This document shows, in pieces, positions 50,801 to 63,800 of a DNA stretch of 64,000 nt; positions within the stretch are counted from its first letter, which is position 1, and each line of letters begins with the position of its first letter. The DNA comes from Burhinus oedicnemus (lineage: Eukaryota > Chordata > Aves > Charadriiformes > Burhinidae). The stretch is taken from the NCBI GenBank assembly GCA_008921705.1, contig VFFE01007795.1, positions 546,341-610,340 of the forward strand. Direction: 5' to 3'. The position numbers and the translations under genes are program-made. The notes beneath the pieces were generated by a model. The model was not told the origin of the DNA, ran no database searches, and was given only the letters and a program-made list of their open reading frames with translations.

Positions 50801-52998
50801 CGCTGTTATGGCATGGACACAAGCAGCTTAACTGCTGCGGAGCCAACTGCTTTAAAAAGCCAGGAACAGTTCACAAAGGACACAGGACATTGTCCTTAGG
50901 CAAACTAGGACCAATTTTCTCATGTTCTCATTGAAGTACCATCCTTTCAATAAGCAGCGCAGTTGTTTCTGATGTTTAATAAGTTACGGCCTGAATATCT
51001 GTATGCAGCTGCCAAAGCATCAACCATTCCAGCTCTGACTCTCAAATGCTGTTGCCCTGAATAATTACCAATAGCCTTTGCTCACCATAAAATGATGCAC
51101 ACCCAAAAAAGCTAGTGTAGCTAGCAGACCGTAAGTTTACACCATACCCTACATGCACCAGTGTTCTTACAATGAACGCTAAGCTTGATACTCCAATACT
51201 TCTACAGTGACTTTATCCAACCAGAAGATAGGAGCACTTTGAGCTTAAAATGGTTTTTTCTTTGTATTTGTTCTCTGTAGTTCATAAACACATTATTTTG
51301 TTCCACTTCAACTATAGTTGGGATTTGGCTGTAAACATAAGCTTCCAGAAGCTGACTTCATGTCCCAAGAGATGAAAACTACTTTACCCTCAAGAAAGCA
51401 AGCAATAACAAGTGAAGCTGATTTGCCCAACGGGCATATAAGGTCAAAATAAAGTGTCATATACTAACTGCAGACTCCATCCAAAAAGCGAGGCTTCACA
51501 TGGCAACTTGGCCACGCTATCAGAGCGCCCATAGACCATAAGCATTTCAGAGCATAGACACTCCAAAATATACTCGTGCTACAGCTACAAAAAACAATCT
51601 AGTATGAATAAACTAGGGCATGATTTGCAACCTATGATACATATCACCACAACTACTCTAGGAAGTACGATAAAGTTACCCTGCATTTACCACATGGGGC
51701 AAATCTATTCACACAGGCAATTACCACCAAAAAGCCAACGTACCATAAAGCTACGGGTAGCATCCACCAAGGGAAGTTATTTGTGTAGCCATACCCTCAA
51801 TTAAAAAGCGCAAATTAGCATGAGCTTGGAAATGAAATCACAGGCTTGGAAATGAAATCATGAGCCAAAGCCCTCAACAAGCAAAGTGACTGATACAAAT
51901 CTACATGCTGCAACTTTTACTCTCTATGCAGATACTTACACCACAACGGTTGGGTTGGTGTGGGGAGTTTTTGGGCGGTGTAGGTCTATGTCCTAGCATA
52001 TAGGTAACAAGATAGCTGTATGGAAACTAAACAATTTATATTTGTAAAGTAGCTTGACCCTAAGTACCAAAGCAGAAAGAATAATTCTTGTGATTACTGA
52101 ACTAAGCAAATCAGGACACCAAGGATATTGTAGAGGATAAATATACATGAAAGCAATTTTTTTTTTCAGTCTGTTTTCACAAAACAACTTCCACTAGGGA
52201 AACATTTTCATTGTGGCTGACTTCTTTTAGCTGATGAAAGGAAGGTTATGTCATTTTCTATCAGACTATCAGACAGAGTACAGAAATGTTACAGGAAGAC
52301 TTTCTCTCCCTCTGAAGCCTGAATTGCACAGATCTTCAAGGTTTCCACTCCAGCCCATTTCTGAAGCTTTCCAAAGTTCTGCTGATCAGATTTGACGTCT
52401 GCATCCTGCATTACAATTTCCATCTCATAATGAAGTATAGACAAAACTCTCAAATACACACTAGCTACAGGGATATGCTGCAACTCAGCAGTATCCTCTT
52501 ACTGGCAGGATAGGTGATGCTTGGCTGGATGCAGATTTTTTTACAATACAACATCCCTTAAAGGTTACCTAATTTTCTACCCTCATATAGTAGGACATTC
52601 CCACTGGTAGTCATGTAACTAGCTATTCTAGACCAGAAATGAAACCACCAAGAAGGTTGAAATCGTACCTATTTAGAAGGTAAAACTTTCACGTTAGGGA
52701 CAATTTTTCACTACACCCATGAGTTAGGATCTCCAAGTACTATAACTTTTTCCTGTCACTGTGGCAAAACTTGAATTTAAGAATTCCACGTAAAAAGCTT
52801 TTTTAAATTATCTATATGCTTCCCTAAGGAAATCCAGCTTATTTTGTCACATTCCCTGCCTACTCATCACTGTTGGCTGATTCTAACCAAATTTTAAGAG
52901 GGATAAAACCCCTTCAAAGTAATTACGCTCCTACGTATTTAATGAAAATCAGCTGCTGGGAAGCATCACTAATGCCTCCACAGAGCAAAGGAGGAACT
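47836..52998. other. Unique AT-rich non-coding sequence
   Basis: No gene or known repeat is recognised. A small AAGATGC...GCATCTT hairpin lies near 48,699-48,718. A two-copy tandem repeat lies at 51,821-51,860. Short opposing frames occur at 50,203-50,646. Confidence 0.5.
51821..51860. repeat. Two-copy 20-bp tandem repeat
   Basis: Two adjacent 20-base units share the 17-base word GCTTGGAAATGAAATCA. They differ at three positions at their left ends. It is a recent local duplication. Confidence 0.9.
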
Positions 52999-53043
52999 GT
53001 GGCACCGCTCGCTAGGTGCCACCTGGCAGCAGCCGACTGCCAG
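52999..53043. repeat. Two abutting perfect stem-loops
   Basis: The first hairpin is GTGGCACC-8-base loop-GGTGCCAC (52,999-53,022). The second is CTGGCAG-7-base loop-CTGCCAG (53,023-53,043). They touch without a spacer. CACCTGG at 53,020-53,026 can instead pair with CCAGGTG at 53,053-53,059, giving an alternative fold. No RNA family is recognised. Confidence 0.7.
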
Positions 53044-56016
53044 GCAGTGTCACCAGGTGCTGCGCCTGCCACCTCCGGTACAAGGATATGGCTGGGAGAG
53101 TTTTTGCTCTGCTCTGGACAGGATGTTGGCTAGGGGGAACACAGGGGCCAGCAGACAACTAATGAAATCAGGCTTCAATAGTTTTGATGCTCAGAGACCC
53201 GACTGTTACACCTTATGATTGCTATTTACCTCTTGCACATTTGCTTTTTCACTAAGGAGCCCATTAGCCACGGCTAGACAGCATCACTGAGAGAGGCGGT
53301 CAGTAAGTCCTATCATAAAGATTTTGACAGGCTTAAAATCTCATCCTGTGCTGAATAATGGGGTGATGAGATTAAGACAAGGTTTTTTCCCCTCAGTGTT
53401 TCCAGCAGCTGGCAGAATAGAGCCCTCTAGAAATCCCCCAGAAGCAAAGCCAGGATTTGTTTGACAGTGTTAAGATGTACGTGTTTGAAAGACGGGAAGA
53501 AGAAAGAGATGAATCCTGGGCAGTGGAGAAAAGAGGGAAGCAAACGTAATACAGAAAAGCCACGTTAAATTTGCAGGCTGAGTTTCTGGATGCTCACAGA
53601 AATTTGATCTAGAGCTGTAAGAAACCTGACGTGCAGAAAAACGGAATAAAAGCTGTAAAGACACTTAAACAGTAACGGTGTATATCCCTTTGGCTGGGAA
53701 TAGTACATTTTTGCACATAGTAAAGAATACCTAAGTTCAGAAACAACTTCAATTTGTTTATCAGCTTTACCTACCAGATAAAAATAAAGTTCAAGGACTC
53801 ATATGCTTGAAGCTTTTGAAAATGATACAAAAGTGTCAAGGTCCATCACTGGTCCTGGAGAGGGGTTTATGGCACCTGGACGATTCATCCTATGATACTG
53901 AAGAAGTAACAGGGAGAAGCCTTGTGCTCAGAATGGCACCAAGGAAAGAAAAAAATATTCATTTTAATCTGAACCAGAAGACTTTCCCAGCCAGGGTTGC
54001 TCTTCTGAAGCCTAATTCTCATCACCTTACCCAGATTTGCTGAGAACCTTTCCCATCTGTTTTAGAAGATTTCATTACTCTAAAATTCCCAGGATCCACT
54101 TGTAGTGGTCAGCAATCACTCAGATGACAGCAGCAATGGCAGACGGAAGACACTGCCACCATGGCTCCACCAGCCCTGCCCAGAGGTTCCCCGAGAGCCA
54201 CCTCCCACCTTGCCAGCAGCATCAGCCAAGCGCCTGGCTCCTTCCGCCAAGATGCTCCTTCCAGTGCATGTGAATCCTTCTCCAGGGGCATCTGTCAGTA
54301 TAACACATCTCTAAACAGCACCTTACGGAAGCAAATATATGTTTTTATGAGGTGAATATTTCAGTCATCATCCATCTCATAGCCCACTGTAAGAGCAAAG
54401 AGCACTACCATCTCAGAGGCCAGTTTCAGGAATCCAGTCTTCACCTTGTCTCCAGATAAGCTGAGAGCGAAAGAACAACCCACGGGCTCTGCTTTTCATC
54501 AGTGCCCTCGTGCTGGCCGTGAATAGGACACAAAAGAGGCCACCCGCTCCTCTGTTGGGGCACCATTACCCAGGGTGCTCAAACAACTCAACGCTTCAAG
54601 ACACTCCACAAAACTGAAGGCTGTCTTCCTCTTTTGTTATTTTATTTTATTGCCTGTATTTTCATTAATGAAGCATTTTAGTAACAGGGTGATGACAGTG
54701 CCTCATACAGTTTTTGAAAAAGGTCACGGATGGATGACAAGAAAATGGATGCCTGTAAAATTTAAATTACAAAAAACCTAAATTTGCTGAGGGATTTCTT
54801 TCTTTGGTTTAATACAATATCTAAACAGATGAAGGAAAAGTCTCATTCTTAAAGATGTATTTTTGCCACTCTCCAAGGACTAGCTGCCTCAAAGCATACA
54901 CCGCACTGGGCTTCAAGACAGTAAGAGAGGTCAAATGCGTTGTTTTTACAAATGTCATATGCACTTCAGTTTGTTTATTTTTATTCTTTCCAACTCCAAA
55001 AAGTTATGCCAAAAGGAAAATGCTGTGAAGGAGGAGACAAAGAAAGATAAGGTACAGTCCAAACAGCAAGAAGAATCTGTAAGGAAACAAAGGCATCCCA
55101 GAACCTGGAAAACTGTCCCCAGCTCTGCATGGACCAGCAAAATTCATTCCTCAGAGATACAAACTGGGGATGAAAGGAATCAGTCAAAAAGCTGCCAGGT
55201 TTACTCATAGAAATAGAGTAATTTATCAGAAGCTGAGAACTGGAGAAAGTAAGTTAAAAAAAAGGAGGAAGAAATGACAGCAAGCACCTTCTGAGAGCCA
55301 AAACCAGTGGTACTGCTAAGGTCTGCACAAAATTCAAAAGTTTTGAAGAAAATATGGCTATGTGTATTCAACTATACAACTCTCTTTCTCATCCTATTAT
55401 TTATTCACCGTGCATGCTGTGAGCTCTAGATGCAGAAATATTTATTTATTTGGGAGAAACAGCGTAAGTTTGCCTAAATCACACACTCCCATAGGAAAAA
55501 AGAACATAAGTACCAAACCCTGCTGAGTCAGCCAGAATAACAGCACTAGAAAACAAGCACGAGGCTTGCTGTATCTGCTCGAACCACACGGCTCATGGTG
55601 GTGAAAGCAATCAGGTTTTGCACTGGAGGGGTTGATAGAGGAGCAGTGGAGAGGGGTGGCAGCCTTTCCTTCCGTCTGAGCCCAGGCCAGAGTAGCAGCA
55701 GCTGTAATTCACTCTCCTGTAGTGGTGATTTTGGAGTCTTTGGTAAGAGTCCCCACAAAATCACCACTTCAACCTAATTGCAAACTCAGGACTAAAGAAC
55801 TCCACGGGCTGTTGAAACTGAACTGTAAAAATCACTGCTAGAAAAAGCACTCCCAGAAAAACTGATTTTCTTTCCTTTTTAAGCCAAGGCTTGTGATCAA
55901 ATGCACATCAGATCAGTAGCACATTTGCCAAATAAAGAAACAAAAGAAACACACACACAGTAGTACTGCAATTGAGAAAACACGGGGAGATTAAATGAAA
56001 AATCTTTATTAAAATT
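53044..56016. other. Unique non-coding sequence
   Basis: No gene or known repeat is recognised. A frame at 54,935-55,210 (+) is rich in Lys, Glu and Gln in its middle (about residues 22-55) but has no clear start or homolog. Overlapping frames at 54,105-54,355 look like chance. Confidence 0.5.
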
Positions 56017-56036
56017 AAAAAAAAAGGGGGGGGGGG
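56017..56036. repeat. A9-G11 homopolymer pair
   Basis: Nine A are followed directly by eleven G. Long G runs are error-prone in sequencing, so the exact length is uncertain. Confidence 0.85.
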
Positions 56037-56378
56037 AATCCAGATCAGTTACAGGACACAAGTTTAACTTATTAACTAATAAACTTGCAAAATACTCACT
56101 TCATTTTCATCTTTCTTTATTGAAGTTTCAAATAAACATAAGTATATATAGCCTTATTTTCTAAAGAGACCCAATTTTACCAAAACAAACTCCAAGAATA
56201 CCAGTAGGTGGCACTTGGAAAAGAAAGAAAAAACTCAAACCTGGAACAGTAACTTATTCACAAGATAAAATTATATTTTAAATTTTTTATTCTAGTAAGA
56301 CATACAAAAGAAATCTTTTATTTTTAAAACACACCTTTAAATGAGATCATAGCCGTTTAAGAAAAATAAGGCTCTTAG

Positions 56379-56398
56379 NNNNNNNNNNNNNNNNNNNN
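56379..56398. other. Assembly gap (20 N)
   Basis: Twenty N bases, with a 25-base poly-A starting 15 bases to the right. The same 20-N size as at 19,854 suggests a nominal placeholder rather than a measured gap. Confidence 0.98.
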
Positions 56399-56406
56399 GC
56401 CACCTC

Positions 56407-56413
<7 letters not shown>

Positions 56414-56438
<25 letters not shown>
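56414..56438. repeat. Poly-A tract (25 A)
   Basis: An uninterrupted run of 25 A just right of the assembly gap. No SINE or LINE body is visible to its left, though the gap may hide one. Confidence 0.9.
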
Positions 56439-59285
56439 GAGTAATGTAACCAGATAATTCAAATGCATAGACAAAAATGGGGTGACAAAGAAATCGGAAG
56501 ACAGTCAAAGTAGTGTTACTATGCTAACTTAAAACTTCATTGTCAACTCATTCTTTGGCCACGACTAAATCTGGAACCTGAAGGTTTGATATATTTCCTC
56601 TTGGAAGTACGGGCCTCAGCCACACCCTTACACTTGACTCTACCATAAAAGTGAAATACTTTGCAGGATTAGATTATAATAAAGTCTATTTTCAATCCAT
56701 TACATAAGGCAAAACCCAAATTGCCGACAGACACTGTACTCGGCAGTTACATGTACCGTGCCCTCTTCGTTCTCCGTACCTACTATGCTGGCTGGCCGCA
56801 GGTGACCTGCCCCCATGCTGTACCATGCTAAAGAGACACAGGTTTTAATTCCCCGTGGCATTGCCACATCCTTGTGCATCCCTGCTGGAGAATCTGTCTG
56901 CTGTCAGGAACCATCGCCTCCGCCCCGGGGAGGGAGCTTGCAGAGCAGCAGGAGCGGGATGGAAGGCTGTGGAAATGATGGAAGGCTGTGGAAATGAACG
57001 GGAGGGGACAGGGATTATAAATGCAATGGGCCTGGGGGAACAGAAGCAGGGTGACTGCAGTGCTCTTTTTTATCTGGGATTCAGGATGAAAAAGAGAGCA
57101 AGAGGATGGGGAAGGGATGCTGAGGAGTACGATCAGGCAGGTGTGATAGGAAACGGAGAGAGGGAGAAGCAGTGCTGTTACTGGGAGTTCCTGGGATGCC
57201 AGGAGCCAACCGAGCTGGCTCTGCTCTGGAGGGCTTCGTCCTTCCGGGGACATTCAGACTTCCCCCTGACTTCACAGCAGAAATTGCATTTTCATTAAGA
57301 AGTGACAGGATTGCACACCTGTGATCGGTGCTCAGAGCCAGAGCTCAGGAAAAGTTGTATGACGCCAGAGGCAAATTGCTCCACATCCCTCGGAGGACAT
57401 CCTGCACTGCAGACCATAATTCAGAGAATTAATGGCTCCTCCAAAAGAGAGGCACTGAGCTGCAACAGGTCTGTAAGGCTAGCGGCGTATGCTCACCAGC
57501 ACAGCCACATCAGAGTATGGCTGAGGAAAACAGAGGGCACAGCCTTTGGCTACACAGATATTAAATAAGATTGCCACACTCAGTCCTGGGCTTTCACATT
57601 CTGAAATACACAGCAAATCTGTCGAATTCTTCAAAACTCCAAAGACTTAAGGGTACTCCCTTTCAAAATTAAATTTATTGTTAAATCTCTGTAGCTGTAT
57701 AGACAACTTTCAAATAGTAAAATTCTGCTTGGTTCTCAAATTCAAATTTTAGAATTATGAATCTCCTGTCCATCTTACAACTTTAAACCGGAAAGCTGTT
57801 TACGTCACTAATCACAGGAGTCTCTTACTTCCAGGAAGCAGTTCTGCCAAATGCAGGTTCTCCTAAAATTTTTGCATCCTATGAACTCGAGACTGTAACA
57901 TTTTAGAGACCAGCTTTTACCATAGGAAGAAGTACTACTTGACCACCAACTGAGAACAGTATCTCTCCTTGGCTTGGCAGCTTTATGGCAAAGGAACTCT
58001 TCGAAGCTACGCTTACGCAGCACACCTTTCCAAATACTGATTCTGCTGCAGCTGCGCCCCACAGGACAGGGCTCTTCCTCCACGACAGCTCAGGAAAATC
58101 ACAGAGGAAGTAAAAGAAGGAAGAGGTTTCCCTCTTCAGGAAAAAGGATTACTGTGGAAAAAAAAATAATGGTAAAAATATTTCAAACCTTTTATCACTT
58201 CTTTCTAGTAAAGACAAATCAACAGTTAACTAAAACACTGACCTACTGCATGCAGAATGCAGCAGAGTCTCCATTTAGTTTTTAACTCCCATCAGCAGAG
58301 TCATGGAAGACAGTTTCAGGCTGGAAACAAGGCTGCCTGCTGGTCCTGCGGTGTTGCCATGACTGCAAGAGGAGAAAAGCTGCAGGGGACCAAGAAGGGA
58401 ATTCCCTCCGCGTGTCTGAGAGCACACTGCAGCCTCAAATCCCTCCTTCCGTCCCGCACCGTATCCACTTCACAGCATTACTGACCATGGAGACAGCCTG
58501 GGCACAGATGCAGGGATGCTGGGATGCTCCAGTTGCACCCAACTGACACATTCCTATAGTCACAACTGGTGTGCCAGAGAAGGAACTACCACAGTGTTAA
58601 ATTGACACCTGCCTTAGACATTTCAAAGTGAAAAATACCATACAATTGTTACAGACTACCTTTTTTTGTAAACGGAAGTAGTACAGAAGTTTTCAGGACC
58701 TAATGTCACATAAAAGTACTGATTTCAAATTATGAATCGTTCTATTTGACAGCACAGTAAGTGCCATAAAGTGAGATTTAGTACTCGTGATAAAATGTTT
58801 GGGTTTTATATAGATCTACATAAGGCAAGGAAAAATATCTCAAGGGAAATCTGCACCAAATCATAAACCACAAGAGGGACATGGAGATTAAAATTCTGGA
58901 GGCATTGTGTATTAAATGAGCAGTATACTATTCAAAAAAAAAAAAATCAATTGAAGCAAATTCAGTACTTCTACAATTACTATAGCACAATAACTGTCAT
59001 TTTGAAGGATGAAGGTTGGTTATTTCAAAGGTTTCTATACAGTGCTTCTCTGCCTACTTGAAATGTGGTATTTTTAAACTGCAGTATCAGCCAGCCAAAT
59101 AAATGTATCAGACACCTTCAAGCAATGCACTTAAATGAAAGAATATTCATAAAGGATTTAGAAAAACATCTCAATTCACTGACCTAAATATTACAAAGCA
59201 AGCCACCAGACTGTCTTCTGCATGCAACCGTGTTGGAAAATTTCAATTACTTCTTATCTTATAATTAAACTACTGGCTTAATACT
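56439..59285. other. Unique non-coding sequence with a GC-richer zone
   Basis: Positions 56,740-57,260 are GC-richer and carry overlapping frames of about 147 codons (+) and 141 codons (-). The near-equal openness on both strands argues against a real gene. No known repeat is recognised apart from the small tandem duplication at 56,958. Confidence 0.5.
56958..56995. repeat. Two-copy 19-bp tandem repeat
   Basis: The unit GATGGAAGGCTGTGGAAAT occurs twice in direct succession with no mismatch. It is a recent local slippage or duplication. Confidence 0.95.
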
Positions 59286-59343
59286 TTGCATTTCTATGGT
59301 ACCTTTCACCCAGGGAGCTTAACGTGCTTTACAAACATTATCA
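59286..59343 (+). mobile_element. Relic of an ancient L3/CR1-like LINE 3' end
   Basis: The blocks ATTTCTATGGTACCTTTCACCC, GGAGCTTAACGTGCTTTACAAACATTA read in the order of an old amniote repeat with a CTTTCATCC...GGATCTCAAAGCGCTTTACAAACATTA-like core. I associate that core with the L3/CR1-like LINE group. Only the core survives. The family is assigned from memory, but the CTTTACAAACATTA match is distinctive. Confidence 0.5.
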
Positions 59344-59551
59344 GCTTTTACAGTTAGCTGGCTTTTGTGATGAGACACTGTACTGCAGACTTCCAGCTTG
59401 AGGTTTTATGTTAATTACATACAAGTAAAAAGGGATCTCAAGTCACACCAGGTAATGTAAAGTTCATCCAAATAAACTGAGTTACTGTGAATTCATTAAT
59501 GAGAAAGCAAATGCAGAAAAGCAAGCAGGAGGAACACGCCACAAAACATAC

Positions 59552-59602
59552 CTCACTTGGATATTTTGCTGCATCATTGCTGCCATTTTTAAAATAATAT
59601 TT
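59552..59602 (-). other. Candidate short exon with ATG (unconfirmed)
   Basis: On the minus strand, an acceptor of moderate quality (TGTCTTCACTATTAAG) precedes a 51-bp segment that ends at a strong donor, GTGAG|GTATGT. An ATG at 59,586 (context AAAATGG, a good start context) opens a frame reading MAAMMQQNIQV up to the donor, leaving two bases of the next codon. The frame is also open upstream of the ATG to the acceptor. No protein family is recognised. Confidence 0.2.
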
Positions 59603-60711
59603 CTTAATAGTGAAGACACAACAGGATTTTAAACCCTTTTAAAAAATCTGTACTAAGTAAAGCAGGAAAAATTAAGATTTATTAGTTAGTATGTTCATGT
59701 ATACCATTCCTTCACACTGTAAGATATGAAGAAATGGATGGCATCTCAACGTTACACAACCGATACTCCTTTTTGGCAGACCATGTTGACTCAGCTGTTT
59801 AAGGTTTCATTGCTCCAACAGCACTACTAAAATCCGAGTGTTCCGACATGTAAATCATCCTGATTTTTCCTAAAGTAGCTGAAAACATTAGAAATCTTGC
59901 CAGCTCAGGAGGAACCAAGCAACGCACAGAAGCCTTTAAAGTTCATCTAAAACAACCTGCAGCAGTAAGTACCACAACTTCCACTACTGGTGCTCAGCCC
60001 ATGAAGGATAGCAGATAAGCGTAGAATTCAGAGTACAGCATGTTGCACTATTAAAAAAATAAAATATTTAAACAAACACTTTAAAGTAATGAATAATATA
60101 TATGTACAACTCACTGCTGCAGAATGAATCATCCTTACAGGACAAAATGAAAATATTTTATAAAATTACAGATTCAGAAAAAATGGAGAATGAATGCTGA
60201 AGTGCTGAGGTACCAAGTACAGACTTTTCTGAGATGGTATGACCTCAATGTTCATGTAAGGTATGCAGTTCATCTCACTTGAATCCTGATTACAGGGGGA
60301 AAAAAAAAAAACAAACCCAAAATCTGTAGAGTTCAGTAGGCCACATACTGCACAGACACCACAGACTTTTACTGAAAAACTACTTGAGCAATGGTTTACA
60401 GAGCTTTCATTATTTTATTGGGACCATTTATTTTCTCTTTCCACTTGCAAAGCACAGCATTTCATTCTACTATACATTTAACAGTACAGGATTCACAAGG
60501 AAAGAAAAATTATAGCTAATACCTTTTTAAAACCTCTAAGAATATCCTAAAACAGCTTTCCTGAATATAAAAGCTGCAGTATTTTAAATCCAAGATTTGG
60601 ACTCTTTTGAGTATAGCCAAACACTGCATCCCAGTAGAACACAGAGATTATCTCCCTTTCCTAAGATATAAAATGATATTCTTTTGCCATTTAAGATCAC
60701 AAGATACTAGA
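59603..60711. other. Unique AT-rich non-coding sequence
   Basis: No gene or known repeat is seen. A short A run lies at 60,300-60,311. Confidence 0.5.
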
Positions 60712-60832
60712 CCCACAAAAAAAAAAAAAAAAACAAAAAAACAAACAAACAAACAAAAAAACCAAACCCACCAAACAAACGAAAACAAACAAACAACAAC
60801 AAAAAACCAACAACCACCAAAAACCCTACCCA
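60712..60832. repeat. A/C-rich simple tract (CAAA-type)
   Basis: A poly-A run is followed by irregular AAAC/CAAAC units and CCAAAC/ACCACC variants. It is low-complexity sequence equivalent in reverse to the T/G tracts elsewhere in the window. Confidence 0.9.
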
Positions 60833-63800
60833 GGAAAAAAATCCTAGCAGAGGAATTGATTTTGGAGAAAAATTTCACAAGCAGTGAGGGAGAACATTTC
60901 ACTTCCAGATTGATATTACAGAGATACAAAAGGATGAAGGCAGAGAGACAGAATAACGAGCAGGGCATATGAAGCATTCAAAATTGCACGACAAGTACAT
61001 GTACAGTAAGTCCACCACTCATCGTGTGATTCTTCAAGCCAAATACACAGATATCTCTCTGCATCTCTTTCCTCCCTTCCCATCTCCACCTCACTGCCAT
61101 TAAATTGCATCACGGCACTCCCCCTGTATCCTATAAGGCATGTACACAATGATACTGAAGGGATGGTGGTGATGTTTCTTGGACACATCCACAGTACCGA
61201 GGCTACCACTCCCCAAAGGCAATCATTCCCCAAGCACACCCCTGCATCATCCACTCCCTCCATTTACAAGACCTTAACAAAGACCTGATACTTCCTCATA
61301 TCAACAAAACATTTCATTGTTCGTAATCCATTTATTTGGAGAATTAGTCTGCTTTAACAATGCTGAGGTCACTAGTAGTTTTGAATGACAGCAGGTATCA
61401 ATACTTAGATACCTGGGGTCTGCCTGAAGCCTTGTGCGTTCAGAAAGCCTCTTATAATAACCTACAAATCCATAATATGACCCAATTACGTGTGCATGCC
61501 GAGTTAATTTGAGAGGAACCATGTTGGAAAACACAGGTAGGGTGGCAGTTAAGAGCAGGGCTGGCTTCCACCAGCTCCAACAAAGCAGCCCCACCTGGAA
61601 TAAGGAAACCAGATTTGACAGAGACCGTGTTAAGGAAAAAAGAACACTGGCAAGAATAACTGCAAACCCCAGCCTTCTCACTTCAACATGCTTTGTCCCT
61701 ATGGCTAAAGATTACACAATGCTTTAAAAAAACCAAAGCAAATCGAATAAAGCTCTTCTGCATCAGCATGCTCGCTCCCGATGACAAGTTCTTGGGGAGG
61801 ATAGCGCGCACGTGCTCAGCCCGGCACCCGGCTCTGGGTGGGCAGAGCCCAGGCACAAGACCCAGTCCCACACCTCCTCCAGCTCTGCCTTAGGAAAGAT
61901 GCCATCAGGCAGGAGGGCGGGCAAGGATGCACTCAAAGCAAGAGTAGGGGCAGCCATGTAGCACAGCAAGCAGGCTTTGCCATTTAAAACTACTTCATAA
62001 CTGCTGACTTCTGTTTCATATTTTACTTTAACTGAAGGCCAGGCAAACATTCATTTTTTTCTCCTGTGCTTAGGTCAAGCATATCATCAAACAGCTTCAA
62101 GTAGTTTACATTAAATCCATTAAATTGCACTGCTGCAAATGATGAGGTTATATGTGTCCTGAAGCGATCATTTAAAAAAAAAAAAAAATCTCTTTCAGGT
62201 CCAGTGGAAATATATGACTTGTTACGCCAGGGTAAAATCAGTTATGGCCTGGAGAGGAATCTTCCCTTCTGTCTGAATAAAACTGACATTTGTGTTCCAC
62301 ACTACAGATTCAACAAACAAAAGTTAATTAATTTAGGACAGCAATTCTGCTAATGCTTTTGGCAACATCCTAAGCCAGAGAAAACAAATTTAAGTATTTA
62401 TAATGTTCCAAAATCTTAGAAGAGAGTGGCAGCTGAACAATTCAGGAAACTTTAAAAATCATGCAAAGCGCAGGTCTTAGTCTATACTGCACTCAGACTG
62501 CCGTACTTCCACTCATTTGCCAAATGCCATTTGCATCTAGATATTTCTTCTTTTCCAGCTAAGTGATTCATATTGTTGCTTTCTTCCTTAAATTCTTACT
62601 GCTGCAAGGATCATGTTAATTTTATAACTGGTGCTTATTTGTTATTTGTGAGCTATACCAATAGCTTGCACTATGTTTAGAAACACAAATCACCATATGC
62701 ATTTTACATGCACACATATAAAGAGACAGAGAAAGAGAGAGTGAATATATTAGAAAGACAATAATGTGTCGTAACATTTACCAGTCGCTTGCCAGAATCA
62801 ATTCCTGATGTGATGAGTGGACTAATTTCCCCAGAGACAGATCATACTGTATCCTGCGCGGCTGCAGTCTTAATGCCCCACGAATAAAGCACAGCTCCTC
62901 TACCAAGCCTGGAGATATAAAACACCACCTCGAGCTCTAAGCTGACCTGTAACAAGTGTCCGTGTTTGGTAAATGGGTTAGTACTGCTGCAGCTAATCCT
63001 GTGCAAAATACTTCTTAAATGAGATGCATGAAATTTAGTATTTCATTGCCTTTTACATTCCAGTAACATCTTCAACTTTCATTTAAAGGTTATTCTAATT
63101 ATTTACATCTTTTTTCCCAATAAGAGAGTCATCAGTAAGTCTAAACTTAAAATTAAGTCACGTTCTACCACGCTGAATCCTTGGGCTTAATCCTCTCCCC
63201 TCCCACAGGCTCCCAGTCTCAAGTTATGTAGCGTTAAGTCACCCTCAGCTTCCACCATATATCTTTAAAAAGGGAAGAGTAGAGCATCTTCTTGCCTACT
63301 CTTGACCTGTTCTGCGTAACCAGTTTGTAAGCACAGGCTCATTTTGCGTGTATGGCACGCTGCTTAGCACAGCGAGCTCGGTCTTGGCTCAAAGCTTCCA
63401 AGCAATAACCGCCATCCTAGCATGTGTTTTTCACAACGCACACAAGGAGACAGAAGGTCAGGACCCTCCACACCCCTGCGTTCACAGGCTCTGCGTTATC
63501 TACAAAACCAGCTGCAAGGTGGCAAAAGCCACCTAGGCCCACGAAGCCACCCGTAAGGAAAGCTTGTAAGAAATCTACCTCCAGTTCTGTAGGAGCTCAT
63601 CCAAATCAATCCACTTCTGCAAAAATTCTTGACTTATAAAATTCCATTTGATTCAAAAACCCTCCTTTATCTCTACTCATGACAACAAACTTTCATGTTT
63701 TAGAACAGAGCTCCAAAGGAACTGCAGACAAGAGCTTTGTATTTGAAAGACACAAAGGCGTGGTCTGATCCAGAAGGAAACCCAAGGCTCAGTAACAGCA

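Noticed and set aside
56828..57298. Overlapping 147-codon (+) and 141-codon (-) frames
   Set aside because: Both strands are equally open in a GC-richer zone and contain a recent 19-bp tandem duplication. Neither protein shows a family signature.
60916..61681. Minus-strand frames of 115 and 126 codons as a split gene
   Set aside because: No domain, no linking splice sites of quality, and hydrophobic stretches that AT-rich antisense DNA commonly produces.
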